A stretch of 19,006 bases of DNA, taken from Clostridia bacterium (GTDB lineage Bacteria; Bacillota_A; Clostridia; Oscillospirales; Acutalibacteraceae). This document shows, one piece after another, positions 6,165 through 13,245 of the stretch (within the stretch, counting starts at the first letter, position 1; every line of letters starts with the position of its first letter). A program made the position numbers and the translations under genes. The stretch covers positions 1-19,006 of the forward strand of contig RZYX01000036.1 in the NCBI GenBank assembly GCA_009930155.1, read 5' to 3'. The notes below the pieces were generated by a model. It saw only the letters and a list, made by a program, of their open reading frames with translations, did not search any database and had not been told where the DNA came from.

Positions 6165-7430
6165 TTATCGCCTTATTGCGGCAATACAAGCAAATCCCAT
6201 TTCCTCCTCTTGTGGCAAAGTTGCCACAAAATAGCGGATATCATCCATTGCATGGTCATTTTCTTTTTTTGGCACATCGCCAGACGCCTTGTCGTTCCAC
6301 CGATAAAGCGAAAACTCCTTTATACTGTCCACACAAACATCGCAAATTTTTATCTTTCCGCCTTTTAGTGCATCGCTAACTTTTCTTATGCCATCTTGAA
6401 CATCATTTTTTGCTGGCATTACACAAAACTTTGCGTGACGCCTTATACATTCAATAAAGCTAGCGGCAGACGGGTCAACAATAACCGTCTGTATTTCTCT
6501 ATCTCCCGCAAGTTTTAAAAGCTCGGCATAATATTCCTCATCTGTCTTTTGCTCGCCCATTGCCCGTGAATCAAAATAATACTCTTTTAAACGATACCAA
6601 ACATCGTCCTGCCTACCCCAAAGCCCAAAAGAGGAAGGGTTAACTGTCCCGTAGTCACAAGAGATATAGTATTCATCAAAGCCTCCCTGTGGCGGTTTTG
6701 TAATGTTTCCACTTCCAAAGAAAGGATAAACAAGCCCTTGTGCCGCAACCCACTTGCCAAGCACAAACCGCTCATAAAATGCACCACTGTAAAGGGACTT
6801 GTATCTCTTTATAATCTCAGGCGATAGTGACGGATTGTCCTCCATTAAAAAATGAATATAAAGGCAATTTTTTTGCTGGGATTTTTTTATCCACTCCTCC
6901 AAAAACCAGTGGTGCGGATTTTCTGGGTTACAATTAAACCAAAACTTTGAGCCCTCAAGCGAACATCTTGCAAGAGCCTGCTCAACAAATGAACGGGGCA
7001 TAAGAGCCACCTCGTCAAGCAAAACCCCGCCAAGAGTCATCCCCTGAATAAGCGATGCACTTGACTCATCTTTTCCACCAAAGATATAAAATCGGTTTGT
7101 AACACCATTTTTTGAAATCTCTATCACATTTTTTGAAACCTTGTGTTGGCACAAAAATCCAAGCTCGCAAAGCAGTGGCAAAAGAGGAGTAACCACATTT
7201 CGTTTGAGCGATGTTATCGTCTTTCCACAAATTGCAAAAGAGGTATCCTCAAAGCGATAGAAAGCCCATAATACAAAAGATATAGACATACAGAGCGTTT
7301 TTCCGCTTCGCACAGCACCATCACATATTATTGCGTCCCTGTTTTTAAACTCACTTTTATCACACCACCAGCACAGAACTTTAAGCTGCTTTGCTGAAAA
7401 CGGGATAAATTGCGTTTTACTCACTATCAT
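6165..7430 (-). CDS. phage terminase large subunit, PBSX XtmB-like
   Basis: This 421-residue protein packages DNA into the capsid with an ATPase motor and cuts it with a nuclease. The Walker A motif is GAVRSGKT at residues 38-45, Walker B GVLLDE at 135-140, and a coupling motif FNCNPE follows at 165-170. The RuvC-like nuclease domain has acidic residues D259 (ISCDYG), D319 (VIVDPS) and D392/D396 (NDHAMDD). The layout matches the Terminase_3 family, which includes PBSX XtmB; headful packaging is typical of relatives. The listed ATG overlaps the small-subunit gene, but GGAGG lies directly against it. A GTG two codons later (7422-7424) has better spacing (6 bases) and may be the true start. All catalytic residues are kept. 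Confidence 0.9.
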   Translation of the reverse strand: MIVSKTQFIPFSAKQLKVLCWWCDKSEFKNRDAIICDGAVRSGKTLCMSISFVLWAFYRFEDTSFAICGKTITSLKRNVVTPLLPLLCELGFLCQHKVSKNVIEISKNGVTNRFYIFGGKDESSASLIQGMTLGGVLLDEVALMPRSFVEQALARCSLEGSKFWFNCNPENPHHWFLEEWIKKSQQKNCLYIHFLMEDNPSLSPEIIKRYKSLYSGAFYERFVLGKWVAAQGLVYPFFGSGNITKPPQGGFDEYYISCDYGTVNPSSFGLWGRQDDVWYRLKEYYFDSRAMGEQKTDEEYYAELLKLAGDREIQTVIVDPSAASFIECIRRHAKFCVMPAKNDVQDGIRKVSDALKGGKIKICDVCVDSIKEFSLYRWNDKASGDVPKKENDHAMDDIRYFVATLPQEEEMGFACIAAIRR

Positions 7431-7911
7431 CCTCCTCTTGCGTTTTTGCTATTGCCCTCGCACTCTTTTCCAGTGCTTCATAGAATGGCATAATCTCTTC
7501 TTCCTTTTGTTCACAGCTAACTAAAAATAGTTTTTCAAGTGCTTTTTGGCGGTCAAAAAACTTTATTTCAATGCCACCACCCTTTGGCTTTTTTATGTCT
7601 GCCACATTAAATAAATCAAGCGAATTTATTTGCTCGTCATCCATTTCGTCAAACTTGTAAAGTAGCTTTACGGCATCATTGCCAGAGCCAAAAGCAAGCC
7701 TACGAAGTCCTACACAAATCTCTGCTGTTGTTGCCTGCTTTTCTTTGTCTTGCCTTTTTATCTCCGCTTTTATTTTTGAGTTTTGTAACAGTTTTTCTGC
7801 CGTCTTTTCTAAAAAGAGTGTGTACCCTGCTCTTGCCGCCGCCTCTTTTCCATTTCTCGTTTTGCTATAAATCGTGCAAAAAAGTTGCTCCTTTTGAGTT
7901 AAGCCATCCAT
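7417..7911 (-). CDS. phage terminase small subunit, PBSX XtmA-like
   Basis: The protein has 164 residues. Its N-terminal part, from the opening MDGLTQKEQLFCTIYSKTRN through NGKEAAARAGYTLF, is the helix-turn-helix start typical of Terminase_2/XtmA small subunits, which recognise or hold DNA and load the large subunit. The rest is helical and charged, with a very acidic end (EEDDSE) that would contact the large subunit. GGAGG lies 7 bases before the ATG. It is the first gene of the phage block; the next gene overlaps by 14 bases. No integrase, repressor or replication gene lies upstream before the unrelated gene that ends at 8254. Confidence 0.85.
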   Translation of the reverse strand: MDGLTQKEQLFCTIYSKTRNGKEAAARAGYTLFLEKTAEKLLQNSKIKAEIKRQDKEKQATTAEICVGLRRLAFGSGNDAVKLLYKFDEMDDEQINSLDLFNVADIKKPKGGGIEIKFFDRQKALEKLFLVSCEQKEEEIMPFYEALEKSARAIAKTQEEDDSE

Positions 7912-8001
7912 GTTTATTTCCTCCTTTTAAAAAGGCAAATCATCGCTCTTTTAAACTTCGTTTGTTATAAGCTTTAAAATTGCCTTTCACTAATAGGCGA
8001 G

Positions 8002-8040
8002 AAAAAGCCGTTTGTCGCAAAGATTACGCAACAAACAGCT
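8002..8040 (-). terminator. terminator-like hairpin in the leader of the phage block
   Basis: On the minus strand AGCTGTTTGTTGC (8028-8040) pairs with GCGACAAACGGCT (8006-8018) around a 9-base loop, giving a 13-bp stem with two G-U pairs, followed by five T. It lies downstream of the element at 8057-8072 and about 90 bases before the terminase start. Since the gene at 8254-9987 already has its own terminator, this second hairpin may attenuate or insulate the phage block. I found no consensus promoter between it and the terminase. Confidence 0.55.
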
Positions 8041-8056
8041 AAAGTCCCAATAATGT

Positions 8057-8072
8057 TAACATATTGTTCACA
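8057..8072 (-). promoter_or_regulatory. 16-base element shared with the lexA promoter
   Basis: On the minus strand the sequence is TGTGAACAATATGTTA. The lexA promoter carries TGTGAACGATATGTTA at 13109-13124, one mismatch in 16. It contains AAC and GTT half-sites separated by five bases, reminiscent of, but one base longer than, the common Firmicutes LexA box with four. A TAACAT at the position where lexA has its TATAAT may be a weak -10; no good -35 is visible. The plus-strand view shows TGTTAACA and TGTTCACA 11 bases apart. Regulator identity is inferred. Confidence 0.5.
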
Positions 8073-8189
8073 CTTTTGAGCTTTCTCTTATATTTTATAA
8101 AATTATTTTCATCACTTTTATAACAGCCGTTAACCTTAATACAGCTCCGTTTTAGCCTTTAAATAATCTATGCATTTATTTTTAAGCAC

Positions 8190-8225
8190 AAAAAAACAGG
8201 AGCAAAGCTAAACACTTTACTCCTG
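8190..8225 (-). terminator. rho-independent terminator of the 577-residue membrane protein gene
   Basis: On the minus strand CAGGAG and CTCCTG form the stem base, extended inward by AAAG/CTTT across a mismatch, and are followed by seven T. It lies 28 bases after the stop codon of the gene at 8254-9987. Confidence 0.85.
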
Positions 8226-8253
8226 CCGATATTTTATTGGATTTTAAAAATTC

Positions 8254-9987
8254 CTATGCAAGCTCTACACTCTTAGCAGAACGAATTGCCTTATCACTTG
8301 CCTTGTATTCTATTGTTACTGTGTCGCCAACATTAAGAATGACTGCAATTTCACTGTCAGACGCCTTCAAAGAATAGTAATCTGCCGAGTCCGCCAAGCG
8401 AATATAATAAACACTGTTTCCGTCCATGACCGCTGTGCGAATTTCTGTAATTGCACCCGTTACACTTAAAGTTTCTTGCTTTTCTTGCTCTTGCTGTTCA
8501 AGTTCCTCTATCTTTGGAACATCAATAATAATTCCCTTTTCCCTAAGCAAATCTGCATAATTCTGAGAACACTCTGCAAGAGAACTACCCGTTGCAACAA
8601 CTTGATATTGCTCAACATTTACCATGGCATACTGCTTAACAAGGCTCGAACTGTCTTTAAGTGCCATAAAATAAGTTGGTTGCCCACTAATATTTAAAAG
8701 TAGCGGGAAAGTTCCCGTGTACCCAAACTGCTGAACAACACCCTCTGCCGAATCCATCGCCGAATATTCCTTCGCTCCAGCAATAGAATAATAATTTGCT
8801 TCCTTTGTCCTCTGATTTATAAGAACAAAACCTACTATCGACTGGTCGTCCGTAACAGATGTTACGCCTGTATAAAGATAAACATCATCATCAAGAGCCA
8901 AATAATTATACCCTTCTGTTGTAACCTTTACTCCACGCTGACCAATAATAGAATTCCAAAATCCATTTTGGTATTGACCCAAGTAATTATACTGCTCAAC
9001 AAGCAAGTCAGATGAAAATACTCTGTCTATCCACTGCAAGTCCTTTTTGGTTTTAACTTCGTCAACAGAATAGTAGTTGTTCTCGCCTGTAACCGCATTA
9101 ACCAAAACTGCACCAACAACATCAGTGCCACCAAAAAGACCGATTTTCTTGTCTATTCTCGGACAAATCCAATACGGATTACCCATTTCATCAATTTCAA
9201 AAACTGGCTCATCAAACATATAGGTAGGATAATTAAAGCGAACATGACGAATTAAATAGCGATTAAAATATTCGCAAGTAGAGTACTTCATGCCCTCTTT
9301 AAGACGAACAACATCCGCCTCCTGAGTTACCATGTCAATAATAATGTATGCAGGGATTCCCTCTTTTTTGTTTATAAACCATTTGATAAAATCGCTGTAT
9401 TTAAGCGGAGTTACACGCACTGGTTTATTTTGGTAGTTAATCTGTGTATAATAATCATCCACCGCAAACTGTGAAATCATATCCTCAAGCTCGCCAAGCT
9501 TTCTGTCGCCAAGCTTTTCTGTTGATTCAGAGTCAAGCATAGGTACGCTTGAAAAATCAACCTCTTCAATATCTGTTTCAAACTTGCCAGATTCAACAGG
9601 CAAAAGCTTACTGTAAGAGTCCGCACGGAACAATACTGAGGAGGCAAGCCCTCCAACAATAACGACAACAAAAATAACCGAGATAATTCCAATTACAACG
9701 CCTAACTGACGCTCAAAAAAGCCTTTTGATACACCCTGACCTTTAGAAGATGAAGTTACCCATGATATCAAGCCATAAGCCACACAAACAATTGCGATAT
9801 AAAAATACAAATCCATAGAATGAAAGTTAAGTGCTGGCAATGAAAAATAAAAAACAACACCTGCAACAATAGCAGTGACCAAAATATTTATAATAATTTT
9901 TAAATACCACTTGCCTGGCAAAACAAGTGGTACCTTTGCTTGCTTTTGAATATAATCAAAGCCTCTTTGCTTTTTTCCCTTTTTCAT
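8254..9987 (-). CDS. membrane protein of unknown function with repeated beta units
   Basis: The protein has 577 residues. A basic start is followed by three predicted membrane helices at about 30-50, 60-77 and 96-117, and then a large domain of about 450 residues that should lie outside the membrane. Within it a short unit recurs: DMVTQEADVV (about 218-227), NAVTGENNYYS (297-307) and NQRTKEANYYS (391-401), each preceded by a hydrophobic strand. The spacing suggests PepSY-like or similar repeated beta domains. Residues 505-577 look like a small beta-barrel with TAVMDGNSVYYIRL and VGDTVTIEYK. I do not recognise a named family. It is a single-gene unit with its own promoter and terminator, divergent from yfbR, and is a normal chromosomal gene rather than part of the phage block. 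Confidence 0.75.
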   Translation of the reverse strand: MKKGKKQRGFDYIQKQAKVPLVLPGKWYLKIIINILVTAIVAGVVFYFSLPALNFHSMDLYFYIAIVCVAYGLISWVTSSSKGQGVSKGFFERQLGVVIGIISVIFVVVIVGGLASSVLFRADSYSKLLPVESGKFETDIEEVDFSSVPMLDSESTEKLGDRKLGELEDMISQFAVDDYYTQINYQNKPVRVTPLKYSDFIKWFINKKEGIPAYIIIDMVTQEADVVRLKEGMKYSTCEYFNRYLIRHVRFNYPTYMFDEPVFEIDEMGNPYWICPRIDKKIGLFGGTDVVGAVLVNAVTGENNYYSVDEVKTKKDLQWIDRVFSSDLLVEQYNYLGQYQNGFWNSIIGQRGVKVTTEGYNYLALDDDVYLYTGVTSVTDDQSIVGFVLINQRTKEANYYSIAGAKEYSAMDSAEGVVQQFGYTGTFPLLLNISGQPTYFMALKDSSSLVKQYAMVNVEQYQVVATGSSLAECSQNYADLLREKGIIIDVPKIEELEQQEQEKQETLSVTGAITEIRTAVMDGNSVYYIRLADSADYYSLKASDSEIAVILNVGDTVTIEYKASDKAIRSAKSVELA

Positions 9988-10022
9988 TTTAAACCTCCAT
10001 AGTAAAATACAATAATATTTCT

Positions 10023-10051
10023 ATTATAACCTTATTTTATAATAATTACAA
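10023..10051 (-). promoter_or_regulatory. promoter of the 577-residue membrane protein gene
   Basis: On the minus strand, TTGTAA (10046-10051), a 17-base spacer and a perfect TATAAT (10023-10028) form a sigma-A-type promoter 36 bases upstream of the start codon. AGGAGG-like sequence (GGAGG) lies 7 bases before the ATG. Confidence 0.7.
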
Positions 10052-10059
10052 CAAACTTA

Positions 10060-10088
10060 TTGCACTGCCGAGATATATGTAATATTAT
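10060..10088 (+). promoter_or_regulatory. promoter of yfbR
   Basis: TTGCAC (10060-10065), a 17-base spacer and TATTAT (10083-10088) stand about 40 bases before the yfbR start. The promoter is back to back with that of the divergent membrane protein gene. Confidence 0.65.
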
Positions 10089-10127
10089 AAAACTATATAA
10101 ATATAAAATAAAAAACAGGAGAACATT

Positions 10128-10712
10128 ATGTCTGAACACAACTTTTTTGCACTCACTTCCAGAATGAAATATATAAACCGATGGGCACTTATGCGTAACA
10201 CGCAAAACGAAAATTTAAGCCAACACTCACACGAGGTTGCCGTTATTGCTCACGCACTTACTGTTATTTCAAACAAGCGTTTTGGCACAAGTTATAATGC
10301 TGAAAGAGCTTCACTTCTAGGGCTTTATCACGATACCGCCGAAATTTTAACAGGAGATATGCCAACACCCGTTAAATACCACAGCCCTGAAATTCGCAAT
10401 GCTTTTAAAAATGTAGAGGATGTGGCAACTGAGAAGCTTTTGTCTATGCTCCCCGATGATATTAAAGATGAATACAATAGCCTTTTGTTTGCACAGAAGG
10501 AAGATGCCGATCTTTGGAAATTTGTTAAAGTGGCGGATAAAATCAGTGCACTCATCAAGTGTATTGAAGAGGAAAAAGCAGGTAATACCGAATTTGTCAA
10601 AGCTGCTGAATCTTTAAAAAATCTTATTGCCCAAATGAATATGCCCGCAGCCAATATGTTTGTGGATGAGTTTTTGCCCTCGTATTCACTCACTCTTGAC
10701 CAACTAGATTAA
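10128..10712 (+). CDS. yfbR: 5'-deoxynucleotidase YfbR (HD domain)
   Basis: This 194-residue HD-domain phosphohydrolase removes the 5' phosphate from deoxynucleoside monophosphates and helps balance deoxynucleotide pools in the cytoplasm. It aligns along its length with E. coli YfbR as I know it: FFALTSRMKYINRWALMRN near the start, then metal ligands H33, H68-D69 (LYHDTAE) and D137 (VKVAD), substrate residues R18 and W19, E72 as catalytic partner, and D77 with the TGDMPTPVKY segment. All expected active-site residues are present. AGGAG stands 6 bases before the ATG. A small membrane protein gene follows after 23 bases and is probably cotranscribed. Confidence 0.92.
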   Translation: MSEHNFFALTSRMKYINRWALMRNTQNENLSQHSHEVAVIAHALTVISNKRFGTSYNAERASLLGLYHDTAEILTGDMPTPVKYHSPEIRNAFKNVEDVATEKLLSMLPDDIKDEYNSLLFAQKEDADLWKFVKVADKISALIKCIEEEKAGNTEFVKAAESLKNLIAQMNMPAANMFVDEFLPSYSLTLDQLD

Positions 10713-10735
10713 TCATATTATAGGAGTACCTGACA

Positions 10736-11014
10736 ATGAAAAACAACAAATTGCCTTCATGGAAAGAAAAATCTACTTTTGAAAAAACATTAACTGTTCT
10801 TGCAATCTTAATCTCAATAACGATAATGACATTGATAAGTCTGTGTCTTATCTTTGATTTGACATACTTAACAAATGTATTTGAACCACTAGTTGGAGTG
10901 TTGATGCTAATTCAGGCGTTGCAACTTCGTAAATATGATAAGTTTTCCGCTGCTGTTAGCCTTAGCTTAGCCGTCTTTATCTTTATTATAAGTATTAGTA
11001 TACTTTTAAATTAG
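10736..11014 (+). CDS. small membrane protein, unknown function
   Basis: This 92-residue protein has a charged start (MKNNKLPSWKEKSTFEK) and three likely membrane helices at about 18-42, 48-63 and 71-91, with the positively charged loop LRKYDK between the last two suggesting a cytoplasmic turn. It has a weak GGAG site 11 bases upstream and follows yfbR closely, so it is probably in the same transcript. No conserved motif is visible and I do not recognise the family. No convincing terminator was found in the 200 bases after it. Confidence 0.65.
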   Translation: MKNNKLPSWKEKSTFEKTLTVLAILISITIMTLISLCLIFDLTYLTNVFEPLVGVLMLIQALQLRKYDKFSAAVSLSLAVFIFIISISILLN

Positions 11015-11121
11015 TCGTCTTACATTTTAAGCTTATTCACATTAAAAAATCTTATTAATTTTATTCCCTATTGTCTTTAAATCTATTGTCCTTTAAAGAA
11101 TTTTAATTCTACAACTTATTA

Positions 11122-11150
11122 TTGTTTTCTTGTTTATGCCATGCTATAAT
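11122..11150 (+). promoter_or_regulatory. promoter of the DUF368 gene
   Basis: A perfect TATAAT at 11145-11150 is preceded by TG one base away (extended -10, TGCTATAAT). A poor -35, TTGTTT, stands 17 bases upstream. It is 64 bases before the start codon. Confidence 0.65.
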
Positions 11151-11213
11151 ACTTTGGATATTTATTGAAAACTTAGCATTATATCACATTTATTTTTTTG
11201 AAAAGAGGTTTGA

Positions 11214-12068
11214 TTGATTTTGAAAAACAATATAATTTTATTTATAAAAGGCTATGTTGTAGGTATTGCAAACTTAATTCCTGGAGTTAGCGGTGGAACG
11301 CTTGCTATTACACTTGGAATCTACGAGCGTTTGATTGAAGTGCTTAGTAATTTTACTAAGAAAGTTAAAGAAAACATACTGTTCTTAATTCCTATTGTTC
11401 TTGGTATTGGGGCGTCTATTCTAAGCCTTAGCGGTGTTATTAGTTATTCTCTGGAGCACTTCCTTTTTGCTACTATTATGCTTTTTGTTGGTGCTATTTT
11501 GGGCGGAATGCCTATGCTGTGCAAAAAATTGCAAGGCAAAAAAGTTACAACTTCAAACATAATTTCATTCTTAATCGCTTTTTCAGTTGTAATTTTAACC
11601 ACCGTCTTCAGTGGCGATACCGCTGCCTCTTTTGACAACATGAATGTGCTGGGATATATAAAACTATTTTTTGTTGGTGCTATTGCTTCCGCCACTATGG
11701 TTGTTCCGGGTGTAAGTGGTTCTGCGGTGTTGATGACAATTGGCTACTACAAGCCCATAATAGATGTTATTAAAAGCCTAACTGATTTTGATGTTTTGGG
11801 GCACAACATGGGGATTCTTATTCCTTTTGGTGTTGGTGTGGTTGCAGGCATTATCCTCATTGCAAAGCTTATTAACTATCTGTTAAACTCTCACGAAGTT
11901 ACTACTTATTACGGAATTATCGGTTTTGTAGTTGCGTCCGTTGTTTCAATCATATATCAAAACTTCTTTATGAACGGATTAATCTCTGTTTCTTTTATAG
12001 AGGTTTTGGCAGGCGTTTTACTTTGCGGACTAGGATTTTACGGTGCATATAAATTAGGCGACAAATAA
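11214..12068 (+). CDS. DUF368 family (PopT-type) undecaprenyl-phosphate transporter
   Basis: This 284-residue polytopic membrane protein has the two hallmark segments of DUF368: NLIPGVSGGTLAITLGIYE at about 20-38 and VPGVSGSAVLMTIGYYKP at about 164-181. They mark two internally repeated halves, as expected for an inverted-topology transporter. Members of the family (PopT) are reported to return the lipid carrier undecaprenyl phosphate across the membrane for reuse in cell-wall synthesis. The start used is TTG at 11214, with GAGG 5 bases upstream; a second TTG at 11220 is also possible. It stands alone between its promoter and a strong terminator. Confidence 0.88.
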   Translation: MILKNNIILFIKGYVVGIANLIPGVSGGTLAITLGIYERLIEVLSNFTKKVKENILFLIPIVLGIGASILSLSGVISYSLEHFLFATIMLFVGAILGGMPMLCKKLQGKKVTTSNIISFLIAFSVVILTTVFSGDTAASFDNMNVLGYIKLFFVGAIASATMVVPGVSGSAVLMTIGYYKPIIDVIKSLTDFDVLGHNMGILIPFGVGVVAGIILIAKLINYLLNSHEVTTYYGIIGFVVASVVSIIYQNFFMNGLISVSFIEVLAGVLLCGLGFYGAYKLGDK

Positions 12069-12090
12069 AATAACAGACATTTAAAATAAT

Positions 12091-12123
12091 AAAGCTCTCC
12101 ACTTAAATTGTGGGGAGCTTTTT
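12091..12123 (+). terminator. terminator of the DUF368 gene
   Basis: AAAGCTCTCCAC (12091-12102) pairs over 12 bp, with one G-U, with GTGGGGAGCTTT around a 7-base loop and is followed by T. It converges with the lexA terminator. Confidence 0.88.
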
Positions 12124-12255
12124 GTAGTTTATCTAATTAACATTAAAACGGAAATCTTTAGCAGTAGCCTTAAAAGTTCAAATACTTTTACTAAAAATCA
12201 ACGCTTGACTTGGCACATCCATACCCCGCCACTTTATAATTTGAGTTGCTATTTT

Positions 12256-12284
12256 TAAAAAACAAAAGAGCGGTAAACCCGCCC
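12256..12284 (-). terminator. terminator of lexA
   Basis: On the minus strand GGGCGG, a 5-base loop and CCGCTC form a 6-bp stem with one G-U pair, followed by TTTTG and more T. It lies just after the lexA stop codon. Confidence 0.75.
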
Positions 12285-12294
12285 TAAAATTGTT

Positions 12295-12885
12295 TTAATA
12301 AAATCTCATAACAGAAACGACCTTGCCCAAAATAATAACCTCTTTTGTTATAATTGGCTCAAAAGTGTCGTTCTCTGGCTGTAACCTAAAATGGCCGTTT
12401 TCCTTATAAAAAGTTTTAACTGTAGCTTCGTTATCAATCATAGCAATAACCATTTCACCGTTTAAGGCAACTGGTGTTTTCTCCGCAATAACTATATCAT
12501 TGCTCAAAATACCTGCGTTAATCATACTCTCGCCACGAACACGCAAAGCAAAAAGCTTCTTATCGCTTGAGCTTCTTCCAGAATAAGGAATATATTCCTC
12601 AATCTGTTCAACTGCAAGTATAGGCACTCCTGCTGTAACAGTTCCTAAAAGTGGAACACTTGTAAAATTATCGCACTGGCCAACAATTCGGATTGAACGC
12701 TTCAGCATAGGGTCACGCGTAATATACCCCTCTCGCTCCAATGTATCTAAATTCATTTGAACAGACGAAGTGGACTTAAGCCCAACTGCCGCACCAATTT
12801 CACGAACAGATGGTGGCACACCGCCCTTTAATCGTTCGATAAGATATTCATAAACCTTTCGCTGAGTATCATTAATATTACCCAT
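12295..12885 (-). CDS. lexA: LexA, SOS response repressor
   Basis: This 196-residue repressor of the DNA-damage response binds operators as a dimer and cuts itself when RecA filaments form. Residues 1-65 are the winged helix DNA-binding domain (PPSVREIGAAVGLKSTSSVQ is the recognition region). The cleavage bond is Ala85-Gly86 in GTVTAGVP. The catalytic Ser120 is in VRGESM and Lys157 in ATVKTFYK, so self-cleavage should be intact. AGGAGG stands before the ATG. The promoter lies about 210 bases upstream and contains a candidate operator in its spacer, consistent with autoregulation. The gene is monocistronic, with its own terminator. Confidence 0.95.
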   Translation of the reverse strand: MGNINDTQRKVYEYLIERLKGGVPPSVREIGAAVGLKSTSSVQMNLDTLEREGYITRDPMLKRSIRIVGQCDNFTSVPLLGTVTAGVPILAVEQIEEYIPYSGRSSSDKKLFALRVRGESMINAGILSNDIVIAEKTPVALNGEMVIAMIDNEATVKTFYKENGHFRLQPENDTFEPIITKEVIILGKVVSVMRFY

Positions 12886-12955
12886 AAAAATTGCCTCCTT
12901 ATATACTACAAAAAATAAAACCGCACCAACATAAAATCCTTTATACCTTAGTTAT

Positions 12956-12975
12956 ATAACAAAAGCTTTTGTTAT
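12956..12975. promoter_or_regulatory. 20-base perfect palindrome in the lexA leader
   Basis: ATAACAAAAGCTTTTGTTAT is fully self-complementary, centred on AAGCTT, about 70 bases before the lexA start and inside the transcribed leader. It could be an operator for a dimeric regulator or form an RNA hairpin, but the lack of a loop makes the DNA-site reading more natural. No second copy was noticed. Confidence 0.5.
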
Positions 12976-13104
12976 TCTTACTTCACCCTTTATAAAAAAG
13001 GCGAAACACCCAAAGACACAAATGTATAAACCAATCTTTCTATATTCTTGGGCACGCAATACTCTAGCGGTTTGCAAGCGATAAAATCGTTTGCTGTTGT
13101 GGCT

Positions 13105-13133
13105 ATTATAACATATCGTTCACAATAAAGCAA
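13105..13133 (-). promoter_or_regulatory. lexA promoter with candidate operator in the spacer
   Basis: On the minus strand TTGCTT (13128-13133), a 17-base spacer and a perfect TATAAT (13105-13110) form the promoter. The 16-base element TGTGAACGATATGTTA (13109-13124) fills the spacer and touches the -10, an ideal place for repression, and recurs upstream of the phage terminase genes. A second imperfect dyad, AAACAAATGTTT on the minus strand (13132-13143), overlaps the -35 and has the four-base spacing of usual LexA boxes. Confidence 0.75.
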
Positions 13134-13185
13134 ACATTTGTTTTAATTTTTTCAAAAATTATTTTCTGTTTTAAAATTACAAAAC

Positions 13186-13220
13186 AAAAAGCAGAGCCAG
13201 CCAAAAAAGACCGCCTCTGC
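13186..13220 (-). terminator. terminator of the zinc-ribbon membrane protein gene
   Basis: On the minus strand GCAGAG (13215-13220) pairs with CTCTGC (13191-13196), followed by TTTTTG and more T. The loop is long (18 bases) and may hold weak internal pairing. It stands 26 bases after the stop codon. Confidence 0.65.
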
Positions 13221-13245
13221 CTATAAATCACTATTTTTGTTATGC

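Noticed and set aside
10328..10693. 121-codon frame on the minus strand inside yfbR
   Set aside because: Antisense to a gene with all YfbR active-site residues; no ribosome site or recognisable domain.
12203..12240. Possible plus-strand promoter (TTGACT or TTGGCA, then TATAAT) in the DUF368/lexA convergent gap
   Set aside because: Spacing is 19 to 24 bases and no plus-strand gene follows; it would only make lexA antisense RNA, for which there is no other support.
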